Below, piece after piece: positions 1 to 13,559 of a DNA stretch of 64,000 nucleotides (the stretch's first letter is position 1; every line of letters begins with the position of its first letter). Both the position numbers and the translations under genes were made by a program. The notes beneath the pieces were generated by a model that saw only the letters and a program-made list of their open reading frames with translations, was not told the origin of the DNA and did no database searches. The stretch is from Protopterus annectens (Eukaryota; Chordata; Ceratodontiformes; Protopteridae): NCBI RefSeq assembly GCF_019279795.1, contig NC_056737.1:1192973515-1193037514 (forward strand), written 5' to 3'.

Positions 1-3000
1 GTACTAATCTTATACAATGCAAATGCAGAGAAACATATACTTAAATCAGATTGTATGTCCAGCTGATTTTCAATTACATCACAGCCAGCCAACAGCTCAG
101 ATGTTGAGCAGAAATACGTAGACAGAGATGCCACTAACACTGACTATAAGGCAAACAGAAACCCCCCTAGGCTATGTGTTAACTTAGAATTTCAAAAGAA
201 GAGAAAACAATCTTCATTGAACCAAAATGGTTACACTTTTCACACTTGTAGCAAGCTAAGTGTAAAAAGAAAATTACCACTATATTCCATTAATAGTCAA
301 TAAAACAAATCAATAAAATGTAGTACTAATCTTAAAGAATGCAGGTGGTGAGAAAAGTATACATAAATCAGCTTGTATGTAAAGTTGATTTTCACAGTTA
401 CATCACAGCCAGGAAAAGCTCAGATGCTGAGGAGAAATAAATACACAGGGATGTGACTAACACTGATTATATGGCAAACAGAAACCACACAGGCTAAGAG
501 TTAACACAGAATTTCAAAAGAAGAGAGAACAATTTCCAATGAACTCTGATGGCTACACTTTCACACTTCTAGCAAACTAACTGCAGAAAGGCAGAGACCA
601 CAATATTCAATTAATATTCAATGAACCAAATAAATAAAATGCAGTATTAATCTTAAACTGTGTATGTTCAGAGAAAAGAATACTTAAATCAGCTTGTATG
701 TCAAGTTGATTTTCACAGGTAGATCATAGCCAGCAAACAGCTCAGATGTTCAGCAGAATAAATAAACAAAAATGTCATTAACACTGCTTATAAGGCAAAT
801 ATAAACCTCCCAGGCTGAGTTAACACAGAATTTTAAAAGAAGAGAAAATGTCCAATGAACTCAGATGGCGTCACCTTTCACAGTTCTAGAAAACTAGCTG
901 CAGAAAGACAGAGACCACAAAATTCAATTAATATTCAAAGAAACAAATACATAAACTGCAGTACTAATCTTAAACAATGCAAGTTCAGAGAAAAGCATAA
1001 TCAGTTTGTATGTCCTATTGATTTTTGTAGGTAGATGACAGGCAGCCAACACCTCAGATATTGAGCAGAAATAAGTACACAGAGATGTTAGTAACACTGA
1101 TTATATGGCAAAGGAAACCCCCAGGCTAAGAGTTAACACAGAATTTCAAAAGAAGAGAAAACAATCTTCAATGAGCCCAGATGGCTACACATTTCACACT
1201 TCTAGAAAAGTAACTGCAGAACGATAGAGACCACAATATTTACTTAATACTCAATAAAATAAATAAATAAAATGCAGTACTATTCTTAAAAAAATGCAAG
1301 TGCAGAGAAAAGTATACCTAAATAACCTTGTATGTCCAGTTGATTTTCAGAGCTACATCACAGCCAGGCAACAGCTCAGCTGTTCAGCAAAAATAAATAC
1401 ACAGATATGTGACTAACACTGATATTAAGGCAAACAGAAACCCCAGGCTAAGAGATAACACAGAATTTAAAAAGAAGATAAAACAATCTCCAATGAATCC
1501 CGATGGCTTCACTTTTTACACTTCTTGCAAACTAACTGGAAAAAGACAGAGACCACAATACTCCATTAATACCGAATAAAACAAATAAATAAAAAGCAGT
1601 ACAAATCTTAAACCATGCAAGTGCAGAGAAAAGTAGAGTTAAATCAGTTTGTATGTCCAGTTGATTTTCCCCAGGTAGATCACAGCCAGCCAACAGCCAG
1701 ATGTTGAGCAGAAATAGATACACAGAGATGTGACTAACACTGATTATAAGGGAAACAGAAACCTCGCAGGCAAAGAGGTAACACAGAATTTCAGAAGAAG
1801 AGAAAATAATCTCCAATGATCACCAATGGCTACACGTTTCACACTTCTAGCAAACTAACTGGAAAAAGACAGAGACCACAATATTCCATTAATACTCAAT
1901 GAAACAGATTAATAAAATGCAGTACAAATCTTAAACAATGAAAGTGTGAAGAAAAGTATGCTTAAATCAGGTTGTATGCCCTTTCAATTTCACAGTGACA
2001 TCACAGCCAGCCAAAAGCTCAGATGTTAAGCAGAAATACATACACAGAGATGTCACTAACACTGAGTATAAGGCAAACAGAAATCCCCTAGGCTATGAGT
2101 TAACTTAGAAGTTCAAAAGAAGAAAAAGCAATCTTCAATGAACCAATATGGCTACACATTTCACACTTTTAGCAAACTAACTGCAGAAAGACACCACAAT
2201 ATTCAGTTAATAAATAATGAAACAAATAAATAAATTGCAATACTAATCTTAATGCAAACAGCTCAGATGATGAACAGAAATAAAGAGAGAGGTGACAAAT
2301 AATGATTATAAGGCAACCAGAAACGCTGCAGGCTAAGAGTTAATACAGAATTTCTGAAGAAGAGAAAACAATTTCCAATAAACCCAGATGGCTACACTTT
2401 TCACACTTCTAGCAAACTGACTGCAGAAAGACAGAGACCACAATAATTAGTTAATATTCAATGAAACAAATAATTAAAATGCAGTACTAATCTTAAACAA
2501 TGCAAGTGCAGAGAAAAGATACATAAATCAGCGTGTATGTCCACTTAATTTTCACAGGTAGATGCCAGCCAGCCAAAAGTTCAGATATTGAGCAGAAATA
2601 ATTATACAAAGATGTCACTAACACTGATTATAAGGCAAACAGAACCCCCCCAGTCTGAGTTAACACACAATTTCAAAAGAAGAGAAAACAATTTCCAATG
2701 AACTCAGATGGCTACACCTTTCACAGTTCTAGAAAACTAGCTGCAAAAGACTGAGACCACAATATTCAATTAATATTCAATGAAACAAATAAATAAAATG
2801 CAGTACTAATCTAAAACAATGCAAGTACAGAGATAATTATATTTTAATTAGCTTGTAAGTCCACTTGATGTTTGCAGGTTGATACCAGTCAGCCAACAGC
2901 CGAGATATTGAGCAGATACAAATACACAGAGATATGACTAACAGTGATTATAATTCAAACAGAAGCCCTCCCCGGCTAAGAGTTAATACAGGATTCCAAA

Positions 3001-5320
3001 AGAAGAGAAAACAATCTCAAATGAAAATAGATGGTAACACTATTCACACTTCTAGCAAACTAACTGCAGAAAGTCAAAGACCACAGTATTCAGTTTGTAT
3101 TCAATGACACAAATAAATAAAATGCAGTACTAATCTTAAACAATGCTAGTGCAGAGAAAAGTATACTGAAATCAGCTTGTATGTCCAGTTGAATTTCAGA
3201 GGTAGATCACAGCCAGCAAACAGCTCAGATGTTGAGCAGAAATAAATACACAGAGATGTGACTGATTGTAAGGCAAACAGAACCCCCAGCTAGGAATTAA
3301 TACAGTATTTCAAAAGAAGAGAAGACAATTTCCAGTGAACCCCAATGGCTACACTTTTCACACTTCTAGCAAACTAACTGGAGAAAGACAGAAACCACAA
3401 TATTCCGATAATACTCAATGAAAAAAAAATTGCAGTACAAATCTTAAACAATGCAAGTGCAGAGAAAAGTATACTTAAATCAGCTTGTATGCCCAGATGA
3501 TGTTTGCAGATACATCACAGAGAGCCAACAGCTCAAATGTTCAGCAGAAATAAATACACAGATAGGTGACTAACAGTGATTATAAGGAAAACAGACCCCC
3601 CCCAGCTAAGAGTTAATACAGAATTTCAAAAGAAGAGAAAACAATGTCCAAGGAACCCTGGTGGCTACACGTTTCACACTTCTAGCAAACTTAACTGCAG
3701 AAAGTCAGTGACCACATTATTCAGTTAATACCCAATGAAACAAATAACTAAAATGCAGTACTAATCTTAAACAATGCAAATGCAGAGGAAAGTATAATTA
3801 AATCAGCTTGTATGTCCAGCTGATTTTAGAAGGTAGATCACAGCTAGCCAACAGCTCAGATGTTGACAGAAATAAATACAGATAGGTGACTAACACTGAT
3901 TATAAGGCAAACAGAAACTGTCCAGGCTAGGAGTTAACATAGAATTTCAAAAGAAGAGAAAACAATCTCCAGTGAACCCTGATGGCTACACCTTTCACAC
4001 TTCTAGCAAACTAACTGCAGAAAGACAAACATCTTAATATTCAATTTATACTATATGAAACAAATAAATAAAACACAGTATTAATCTTATACAATGCAAG
4101 TACAGAGAAAAGTCTACTTAAATCAGCTTGTATATCCAATAGACTTTTGCAGGTTGATCACAGCCAGCCAACAGCTCTGATGTAGAGCACAAATAAATAC
4201 ACAGATATGTGACTAACACTGATAATAAGCAAACTGAACCCCCCAGGCTAAGAGTTAACAGAATTTCATAAGATGAGAAAACAATCTCCAATGAACATAG
4301 ATGGCTATACTTTTCTCACTTCTTGCAAACTAACTGCAGAAAGACAGAGATGAAAATACTCAATTAATAATTAATGAAACAAATAAATAAAATGCAGTAC
4401 TAATCTTAAACATTGCAAGTGCAGAGAAAGGTATACTTAAATCAGCTGGTATGTCCAGTTAATTTTCCCCAGGTAGATCACAGGCAGCCAACAGCCAGAT
4501 GTTCAGCAGAAATAAATACTCAGGGATGTGACTAACACTGATTATAAGGCGAACAGAACCCCCCCCCCCCCGGCTAACAGTTAACTCAGAATTTCAAAAG
4601 AAGAAAATACAATCTCCAATGATCCCATGTGGCTACACTTTTCACACTTCTAGCAAACTGACTGCAGAAAGACAGAAACCACAATATTCAGTGAAACAAG
4701 TAAATAAAATACAGTACTAATTTTAAACACTGCAACTGCAGAGAAAAGTATAACAAAAAACAATACATGTGCAGAGAAATGTATATTAAATCACCATGTA
4801 TATCCACATGATTTTCAGAGGAAGATCACAACTGGCCAACAGCTCAGATGTTAAGCAGAAAGAAATACACAGATAGGTGACTAACACAGACTATAAAGCA
4901 AACAGAACCCTCCCAGGCTAAGAGTTAATACAGAATTTCAAAAGAATAGAAAACAATCTCCAGTGAATCCAGATGGTTACACTTTTCACACTTCTAGCAC
5001 ACTACCTGCAGAAATACAGAGACCACAATATTCAATTAAAATTCAGTTAAACAAATAAATAAAATGCAGTACAAATCGTAAACAATGCAAGTTCAGAGAA
5101 AAGTATACTTAAATCAGCATGTATGTCCAGTTGATTTTTGCAGGTTGATCACAGCCAGCCAACAGCTTAGATGCTGAGCAAAAATAAATAACAGAGATGT
5201 CAGTAACACTGAGTATAAGGCAAACAGAAACCCCCAGGCTAAGAGATAATACAGAATTTGAAAAGAAGAGAAAACAATCTCCAGTGAACCCAGAACGATG
5301 TTGAGCAGAAATAAATATAA
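1..5320. repeat. Satellite array, about 320 bp unit, 17 units
   Basis: A recurring anchor (GCAGTACTAATCTTAAACAA and variants) appears near 1, 323, 643, 961, 1277, 1599, 1922, 2241, 2484, 2803, 3127, 3435, 3759, 4079, 4397, 4713 and 5069. Spacing is 308-324 bp except one 243 bp unit (internal deletion after 2241) and one 356 bp unit (local duplication after 4713). Each unit also holds recognisable AACAGCTCAGATGTTGAGCA and CACACTTCTAGCAAACTAAC blocks. Units differ at roughly 10-15% by eye, so the array is not recently homogenised. It runs off the left edge. No unit carries a lasting reading frame, and I do not recognise the family. Confidence 0.95.
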
Positions 5321-5339
5321 AGAAACACCTTCTTTCAAG

Positions 5340-6640
5340 GTAAGGGAAAGCGTCTTCCATGCCATGTAGCCTTGTACTCCTGCATATAAGAGAGGGAGCT
5401 GCCTGTTCAGAGTTGGAAGGAAAAAAACTACCTGAGGAATACCCCACTGATGGACAATGTCCAGAAATATGTCTCTTTGAAGCATTCATTCATGAATGTC
5501 TGTTTTATACCTGCTTAGAGTGCCCACCTGTAGATTGTGCTCTGAAGGAATATAAAGTACTTGCAGAGTTAACTGATAACTGATACTCACCTTCCAAGCC
5601 TGAAGAGTCATTTTGCAGAGGAGGTAAGATTTTATGCTTCCCTTCTTGTTGACATATCACATCACTCTAGGGTTGTCTGAGTACACCTTCAAGGGGCCTG
5701 GAGGGAGCATGGGATGAACAGCTTTAAGGGCCAGCATCAAAACTCTCATCTCTTTGATGCTGACATTGACTTCTGATGTGGGAGAACAGACCCTGGACTT
5801 TCTGGTGACCACATGAAGCCAACCACCCCATGTCTGAGTCATCAGTGAACAGTTCTTGAGAAGGGACCGAAGGCTGAAAGGGCAGGCCTAGGTTGAGAGC
5901 AAACTGTTGAATCCACCAGTTGAATTCCTTCTTTAGACAAAAAGGGAGAGGTGCACTGAACTTCAGAGGGTGGCCGTGATGCAGCCAATCTGACTTGAGG
6001 TACCATTGAATTTCCACATATACAGTCTGGAAAGAGGGGGCCCTGGAATAGTCGTGGCCATGAATCCCAGGGCCCAAAGAAACTCTCTGCATGGAAAGGC
6101 AGTCAGAGGCAGAAGAGATTGAATGAAGGCCATCAATAACAAAACTTTTGGTGGTGGAGGAGAGGCCAACATTGGCACAGTCTAAATCCTGAATCCCAGA
6201 AACATATGATTCTGAGTGGGATTCAGAGCAGACTCCCTCTCAGGATCATAACAAGGAGTCAGGACAGACTTTTGGAAGTTGATAATGAACCCCAGACTTT
6301 GAAGAAGAGAGATTTCTGGCTCCAGATACTGTGACAGGTGATGGGGAGAGGGTGTCTGAAGCAACAGGTTGTCTAGATAAGAAAAAATCTGAATACCTTA
6401 GAGCCTGCAGAAGGCAATAACAGGAGCTAAGCATTTTGTGAATACTCTTGGGGCATTAGAGAGGCCAAATGGTAAAGCAGAGAACTGAAAATGAAAGGAA
6501 GAACAGACTGACGTAAAAACTTCCTGAAAAGTGGATGAATAGGGATATGAAGATAAGCACCCTTCAGATCCAAAGACACCAGAAAAGTCTGGGGAGGTAA
6601 AAGAGGAACAGAGTTTGATGTGTAAGCATTCAAAACGAGG
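5340..6640 (-). pseudogene. DIRS RT-RNase H remnant
   Basis: Minus-strand pieces in several frames. 6427-6633 carries SLDLKGAYLHIPIHPLFRKF, the RT motif A region of DIRS polymerases. 6182-6364 carries SLGFIINFQKS and ends in FLGFRI, the end of the RT palm and thumb. 5724-6092 has an RNase H start (LFTDDSDMGW), and 5657-5842 continues with NVSIKEMRVLMLAL and VYSDN. After a stop, 5485 to about 5340 reads RDIFLDIVHQWGIPQVVFF, matching the block that follows RNase H in DIRS. At least four frame changes separate the pieces, so it cannot be translated. Confidence 0.75.
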
Positions 6641-7381
6641 GGATCTTGAGAAAAGTGTTGACCAGGGAGAGATCCAGAATATGTCTACAAGTGCATTCCT
6701 TTTAATGAATCAGGAACCTCCTTCAATAAAAACCCTTTCCCATTTGGGGAGGGGAACAGGTTGAATGGTTCTTTGGTTCAGCAGGAACCCTGGGACCTCT
6801 GGAAAACAAGGAAGTTGCTCTAGAGGAGGCTGAGGAATCTCTGAGAACAGAGGGAGAGACTTCCATACTATAAAGTAATCCTGATGGATGATAGAAAGAT
6901 CCTAAGAGTTTAAGTGATGAAAATCCAATTTGGAAGAAATAGAGAAAGGTGAAGGGACAAAGGAATATGATATAAGAGAAGGGGCAAATTGTCAAAGAGA
7001 AGCAGGCTTATCAGATAAAGGAGGTTTCTGGGCCACATATGTCTCAGAAGCCTTAGGAGAGACGGCATGTCTACTGCCCTTCCTGCCCTTGGAGGCCTGG
7101 CTGAGCTGCCTGCAAACAAAAACAGATCTAGAAGAATAATTCCTCTGGAACTTAGGGATAGGAGAGACAAAAATATGTTTAAGGTCCTGCAAGGCTTTGC
7201 CTTTGTCATGAAGAGACTTAAACAGGTCAGCAGCAGTCCCAAAATATGTTTATTATCCAAAGGAGCATCCAACAACTTGATCTTAATGTCCTCAGGCAAT
7301 GACTAGAGATGAAGCCAAGAATAATGCCTCATGACAGACCCAAAAGCCACAGCCCAGGAAGAGTCATCAGCAGCATCACAG

Positions 7382-8354
7382 CTAGATTTGATAGAGTGGT
7401 AAGCCACCAGATAAGGCAGATTTGCCTTCAGAATCATAGTGGTCAGAAATAATCCGACAAGCCTGAGCAATCAAGGCCAGAGCATACCTGTTCATGTGGG
7501 ACTGGTAATTTATAGCCTTAAGGGCCATAGTGGAAGCAGTGTAAACCCTCTTACCAATCCTCTCCATTGCCCTATGATCCTTATCAGAAGGCAAAAGTTT
7601 GAAAGAGGGCAAGAGCTCAGAAGGTGTGTCAGAAGAGACTGACACCACAGCAGGATCAGTGGAAGGACACTTAAATAAAAGCTGACAATCTTCAGGGACA
7701 GTATCTTTCTTAGGAGCAGGAGGCTGAGAATATGGTAACTTGGAAGCAGCAATGTAAGTGTCTAACAAGGCAGCCAACACATGAGGAACTCCAGATGGTT
7801 TAGAAGTATCCACCTGAAACAACTCATAATATCTCCTCTGAATATCAGACACTTGAGAAGAATTTCACTTAAAATATTCCATTATCTTAGCAATTGTGTC
7901 CCCAAATGACAATTCCTTAAAAGGAGACTCAGGACTAATAGACTCCTCCTCATCAAAACCATAAGTCAAAAGTGAAGTATCTGTAAGGAATAGGACAAGG
8001 ACCCCTCATCAGATTCTGAATCCTCATCCAAGGAATCCAGTTCCCTAGGCCATTTAGAAGATGTAGAATTCAAAGGATGAGAAGGCACTGAAACCCCTTA
8101 AGGAGGCTTCAAGGCCATCAAGACAGAAAACAAGCCCTGAATAAACTCTTGGCATTCCCTTTGAGGATCCTTAGGATGGACTGAAAATGCTTCATCTTTT
8201 GTATTTTCTTGGAAGGGATGGTGAGATTCAAAAAAGTACCCAGAACCTCCTTCCTGGCCGATATCTGTAGAACCCCACTAGGACTCTCCAAGATAATTAA
8301 CCATAACTCCCCCTTGACATCCAGAGCAGAGGACATGTGAAAAGATGGATCCAT
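7382..8354 (-). pseudogene. DIRS ORF1 (gag-like) remnant
   Basis: Two minus-strand open pieces, 8118-8354 (78 aa) and 7382-7852 (156 aa), lie upstream of the DIRS RT. The second contains DKDHRAMERIGKRVYTAS followed by ALKAINYQSHMNRYALAL, resembling the helical segment of DIRS gag-like proteins. A third piece (6910-7299) is less clear. The role expected from the family is a nucleic-acid-binding structural protein. Frames do not join, and no zinc knuckle is visible. Confidence 0.55.
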
Positions 8355-8549
8355 GCCAGTCTCCTACATGGTCATGGCAGATTAATCTAATCTAGATGTT
8401 AAATGGCCTACAGGGCTATTACCCACATCTACAGGGATGTCTGATGGAGGATGGACAGCTGAAGAATCCAGCCAAGACTTCTTGGTCTTCTTCTTATCTA
8501 GTGGGATTATCTGGGATTAATGGATTCCACCATGGTAACCTTGTCTGTT

Positions 8550-8880
8550 TAAGCTGTAAGTTTTCAAGATAACTGTCAGGGAAGACAAACAACTTTTACG
8601 TGTCTCAGCGAAAAATAAACCAAAACAAAGGTTAGGATCTGCAACCAAACTATAACCAAATCGAGGCAGTCACGAAACGAAACCTTTCGCCACCAGGAAG
8701 TCAGCCAAAGCTCTTTTACTGAAAAACCAAGTGAACAAGGCTGAAAGCCAACCACATGAACATGTAAATGCCTTAATCCTCAAAATCACAGACAGTATGC
8801 ATTTTCGTCAAATTCTCGACTTCATCAGACAGTCAATACATCTAATTAACACAAAATATATACCATTTGCCATCAATTGA
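8550..8880 (-). mobile_element. Penelope-like terminal fragment with hammerhead-like core
   Basis: On the minus strand CTGATGA (complement of 8822-8828) is followed by a short GTC/GAC stem and GAAA (complement of 8803-8806). The same layout recurs near 30.3 kb, 35.3 kb and, degraded, at both ends of the Penelope element at 14.5-16.4 kb. PLEs are known to carry hammerhead ribozyme motifs in their terminal repeats. No protein is encoded here; assignment rests on the motif and its recurrence. Confidence 0.4.
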
Positions 8881-9900
8881 TTAATTAAAATCATTTCAAA
8901 ATTTAAAGACACATCATGATTAAAATTGTCATTTAAAAGCTAATGTGCAACAATTTATAAACATTCATAAAACATATTTGTGCAACCATAAAAATACAGC
9001 GAAAAATACCTTATAGATACTACAAGATGTATGGTCATGGGAAGCACCCAAACAAATAAAGTACTTTTCGTGATGATCTTTATGGCCAATCTGCCTCCCA
9101 GACTGACATTTTTCTTTATTGTATGACAGACCTTTATGTAAGCAAAATAAAATACAAGACCAAGGAAAATAAAAATAAAAAAACTACCCCAACGGGGCAC
9201 TTATCTGACAGCTATGTATTCAGAACGGCAAAAATCTGTTCAGGCCAGTGAGTAATAACGGGGTCCATCTGTCACTTTTATGCCTTATGTCCTGTGCTGG
9301 GAGCATATGTGTGACGTACAGCACATACACAATCATAAGGCCTTGTTGCCCTGGCCAAACTTTAGGCTGCCCTGGTTGGAGATCCCTGTAATACAAACAC
9401 TGTAACAGTGATATAGAAGGACATCACCCTGTATAAGTAAATGGGGCAGGGGCAGTAAAAGCAAATTGTGAGAACAGAGGAGATACAAGTGGGTGTAGAT
9501 GAGTTTCAAATTGCATTTGTTTGAAATAATGCCAAGAAATAAAGAGAAAAACATTTCAATATAGGATAGAGAGGAAGGCCAATGATATGTGCACTCCTGG
9601 TGCTAGAAAAATAAATACAGTGATCAGAACCGATCCTATTATTTTCAGCATGTTTTCCTTAGATCAGCAAATGTTGCCATGGGCTGATTGTATATAGATG
9701 TTATTGTCAAGTGCGTTCCCCTGTATTCCCCCCACCCAACGTACAGCCTTCTTTATCCTCCATTATCCCTTCCCCAGCACAGGCTGGGGAGATAAACATG
9801 CCGTGCACATAGCACATACGAGGAGGCTAAGGTGGAACACTCATGTATTAGGGTGATCACTGTAATGTATATGGGAAACAGTGCGAGACTGAGAGTAAAA
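8880..9900. other. No gene or recognised repeat
   Basis: AT-rich sequence with only short open frames and no coding motif I recognise. Part of it may be the 5' UTR of the L1/Tx1 LINE that starts at about 9.9 kb. Confidence 0.4.
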
Positions 9901-9905
9901 GAGGG

Positions 9906-10244
9906 ATGGAAAGGCAGAAACTGCGTAATGCAGCAAGAAAAAACAAAAAAAAACAGGTGCAAAGGCTTCTGAGCTGGAATGTCAATGGCTTAATGAATCC
10001 ATCTAAAGTGGATAGGATAAGGATTGTGATCAAGAAAGAAGATACACAAATAGCAATTATTCAGGAGACACATTTAACTCCCCAAGAACGTGAGAAACTA
10101 AACAGAAAAGGATACAGAGTGATGGGCCATGCAAATTACAGAAATGCTAGAAAGAGAGCAGTAACTATGCTAATGAACAGGCACTTACTGGCCGAAGAGG
10201 AAGGCAGAATGAAGGATGAAGAAGGCTGTATTGTAGGATGGTAG
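9906..10244 (+). pseudogene. L1/Tx1 endonuclease N-terminus
   Basis: A 112 aa open frame with LLSWNVNGLMNPSKVDRI at about residues 21-38 and AIIQETHLT at about 49-57. These are the N and E motifs of apurinic-endonuclease-like domains, which nick target DNA for target-primed reverse transcription. A later GD-N-like block (LVLAGD near 10,360) is in another place and full of stops. An intact L1/Tx1 endonuclease is about 230 aa, so this is under half. Confidence 0.75.
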
Positions 10245-10788
10245 GGAAATACAGGGGAGCACACTTGACAATATCTATATACAATTAGCCCAAACAAAAT
10301 ATTGCTGATCTAAGAAAAGCATTTTTTTAAATAATAGGACTTACAGAAGGAGTGTTAGTTTTGGCAGGAGACTAGAATATGATTTTAGTCCCAAAAGATA
10401 CAAATGGAGGGGAGAGGGAATATATAGATTGCTGAAAATGAGAAGTTGGGAAGAAGTTATTAAAAAACAACAAGCTTGGATAATGTCTGCACTAATAGGG
10501 TGCATAAGGAAGATGAAGGTTACACTTATTTTGGTCATAAGTGGAGGAGATGGTCAAGAATAGATAAGGTGCTTGAAAAAGTGAGGCATTTCAAGGATGT
10601 GAAAGTGTGTCCACTGCTCTAGTCAGACCGAACTTTAGTAAAGTTTGCCTTATTGATGGGGGGAGGCAGAGAGAAGGAAGACACATCAATGATTTCCCAT
10701 GAATCGGCTAGAAGATGCCAACTTCAGCTCATGGTTGTAGGGAGGTTTGAAAAGAACACTAGAAAAAATGGAAGATGTCAGAGCGGGA

Positions 10789-11320
10789 CAGTCATGGCGG
10801 GAGAATGGAGGTGATAGAAGAGCAGATTAAGAAGGCGGTAATAAAGGACATACATGTTAGGCAGGCAGAGGTGAGACTGCAGGGGAGTTACAGGCAGGCA
10901 GACATAAAGTAACTCCAATGTAAATTTGGGGGAGAATCTTACACAGGAGGAGAGTCATGGCAGGAGAATGGAGGTGATAGAAGAGCAGATTAAGAAGGCG
11001 GTAATAAAGGACATACATGTTAGGCAGGCGGAGGTGAGACTGCAAGGGAGTTACAGGCAGGCAGACATAAAGTAACTCCAATGTAAATTTGGGGGAGAAT
11101 CTTACACAGGAGGAGAGTCATGGCGGGAGAATGGAGGTGATAGAAGAGCAGATTAAGAAGGCGGTAATAAAAGACATACATGTTAGGCAGGCGGAGGTGA
11201 GACTGCAGGGGAGGTACAGGCAGGCAGACATAAAGTAACTCCAATGTAATTTGGGGGAGAATCTTACACAGGAGGAGAGTCATGGTGGGAGAATGGAGGT
11301 GATAGAAGAGCAGATTAAGA
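10789..11320 (+). repeat. 163 bp tandem repeat inside the LINE
   Basis: GTCATGGCGGGAGAATGGAG recurs at about 10,791, 10,954, 11,117 and 11,279, giving a 162-163 bp period and about 3.3 copies of high identity. The unit carries a coding-like stretch (MEVIEEQIKKAVIKDIHVRQ) in line with the surrounding LINE. It therefore looks like a tandem expansion of a LINE segment between endonuclease and RT. Confidence 0.9.
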
Positions 11321-11444
11321 AGTTGACAAGTCACTTAACCAGACATCGCTCCTGTGCTGAGTCTGAAAAAGATCCATGAGGATTAGTGCTCTACCCTGAA
11401 AAACAAATCCAAATAAAGACAAGTAAATGAAAAATAAATAAAAT

Positions 11445-13200
11445 GTGGCTTTGGGTATATTAAGAAATGTAATGATAATACAAGATGCAATTAAAAGGAA
11501 ACAAAAAGTAGTATTTTTATCTCTAGACACAGAGCAGGCTTTTGGTGCAGCAGACCGGTCCTATCTGTTCATGGTGATGAGGCCAATGGACTTTTCCAAG
11601 TCATTAATCCAGCTATTGGCAAAGCTATGCCATTGAGCAATGGCCAACCTGAAGCTGATGGGAAAATTAACTTCCCAGTAATGCTAACATGGGAATCAGA
11701 CAGGAATGCCCTCTTTCTCTTCTACTATCTGCACTATATCTGGAGCTGATGGTTATATCAGACATTGAATCCAACTTAAGGGGGCATATATGGGGAAATT
11801 TAGCATTGATAATTGCACTGTATGCTGATAATGTCATATTGACATTAAGGGAACAGGTGGAGGTTACTGTCAGAAATGCAGGGTGGTACAAACATTTGGG
11901 GATTAATCTGGCTACAAAATAAATAAGGACAAGATGAAAAAGATCCAGAACAATGTAGAGTTAGTGGCAGGGGGCATGTAGACTTTAGGTATGCAGGGAC
12001 TGGACTAGTATGTACCTACAAAAAGGCTAGACAGAGAACTTATAGGGAGTTTGCACAGAAGATTAAAGAAAACCTGAAGAAGTGGAAAGTATTACACTTA
12101 AAACTTGATAAGAGGGTCAAGATATTGCATTTTCAAAATATACATTACAAAACAACAATGTCTACCATTCTCTCTACATTGCTCTGGATCTTTCTCATCT
12201 TGATAAGAAAAAGTTGAGGACTATACAGCCATAGATAAGAGATTTTCTATCGGGGGCAATAAGAAAGCCCAGAGTGAACCAGGAAAGAGTAATTGTGCCA
12301 AAATACATGGATGACCTAGCAGTAGCAGATTTAGGACATTATGTGATAGCACTGCATCTGGATCTCTCGATTAGGTGCCACTTGAAGAGTTTTAATGTAA
12401 GGTGGAGGAGTTTGTTAAAAGAATTAAATCTGTGGTTCGGTGAAGTAGATCCTTTTGAAGTAATCTGGATCAACAAGCTAAACCTCTTTCAACATGTACT
12501 GTAGACATACTAGGCAAAGAAGTTGATTCACTTTTTTGACGAACATGGAATAAAATCAAGGTGGGAAATACTCCCAAATGGTGGATGATTGGTAGACAGG
12601 GAAGAACAGATAGGAAATGAAACAGAATGGGGGAGAGCAGAGATTATATACAGCACTGGGACCAGCTGATAATAGGGAATAGGATCATGAGTTGTGAGAA
12701 GACAAGCAAACACTTTTGACTTAGACCACAGATATATTTACACTTCTAAAATATTACATGGAAAGCCAAAAGCACGGTGACATTCCAAACAGGGCAGGGG
12801 AAATGGCCTGCACTGATCAAGTGGTGGAAAGAGAGGAGAAATTCAGAGAATAATGACAGAGGGAGCATTTCCAAAATATATAACGCATTGCAAAAAGACA
12901 ATCTTAAAGGCGTCAGTAAAATACTAACAGATTGTAATACAAGGCTGGGATTGGTGTTAGATATAAAAGAAAGGGAGGACAAAAGTGTGTCTGTGAAAAA
13001 GGCAATCAAAACTAGATGGTTCAGAATCTTCACCTGGAAATACCTACACAAGTACTTCTATACCCCAGCAAGAGACTTAAAAGATGTTTACAAGAACAGA
13101 GGAGGTGGTTCAAGATGTAGATCAGGAGATAGGGGTACCAGGGTGCATATGTTTTGAGGTTACCACACATGCCAGACACTATTAGCAATGAATGGGGTGC
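11445..13200 (+). pseudogene. L1/Tx1 reverse transcriptase and C-terminal remnant
   Basis: Motif A region FLSLDTEQAFGAADRSYLF near 11,512-11,570 (the family has LSIDAEKAFD). Motif B region MGIRQECPLSLLLSALYLE at 11,689-11,745. Motif C is LYADNVILTL near 11,820, with YADN instead of catalytic YADD. A template-grip-like KHLGINL follows near 11,895. The C-terminus at 12,777-13,160 includes FYTPARDLKDVYKNRGGGSR and RVHMF, matching the end of L1/Tx1 ORF2. Many stops and frame changes; inactive. Confidence 0.75.
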
Positions 13201-13559
13201 TCATCCTGAATAAGGCAATTTTTTTAAAAATGGTGGAAGGAGATTAGTTGGATTCAAATGTCAAAGAAATACTTTGGATTGTTATCCTATTATTTCATAA
13301 ACAATAAACAGAAAATGGAAAAGAGTAGACAGTCCACGCTTGGAAGAGTTGATAAGAGTTAATGTGAAAATGAAAAGTAGAAGATTTAATACAGGATTCA
13401 AAGTTAAAATTTTAAAAATATGACATCGTTGGGAGAGATTTAATGAATAATGGAGTCAGTGCTGTGGGTTTGGAGGACTAAAACAGACTAGAAGGGGGGC
13501 TTGGATGTAACTTTTTAAATGTATTGGTTTTAATTTTATTTTTTTTCCATAAAAAGACT

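Larger units (their letters stand above)
5310..8545 (-). mobile_element. DIRS-type retrotransposon remnant
   Basis: Read on the minus strand, the order is a gag-like ORF1 (8354 to 7382), a reverse transcriptase (about 6640-6180), RNase H and the conserved segment that follows it (about 6090-5340). This order and the RT wording (FLVSLDLKGAYLHIPIHP, then SLGFIINFQKS and FLGFRI) are typical of the DIRS order. The tyrosine recombinase expected after RNase H is missing: the element stops where the satellite begins, near 5310-5320. Frames are broken repeatedly. Gypsy and retroviral RTs do not use this DLKGAYLHIPI wording, so DIRS is the best call. Confidence 0.8.

Noticed and set aside
1532-1816. 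94 aa minus-strand frame in the satellite
   Set aside because: Not kept in other units; chance opening.
7067-7306. Plus-strand frames of 67-79 aa in the DIRS region
   Set aside because: Shadows of the minus-strand DIRS ORF1.
11020-11334. 104 aa minus-strand frame
   Set aside because: Antisense reading of the 163 bp array.
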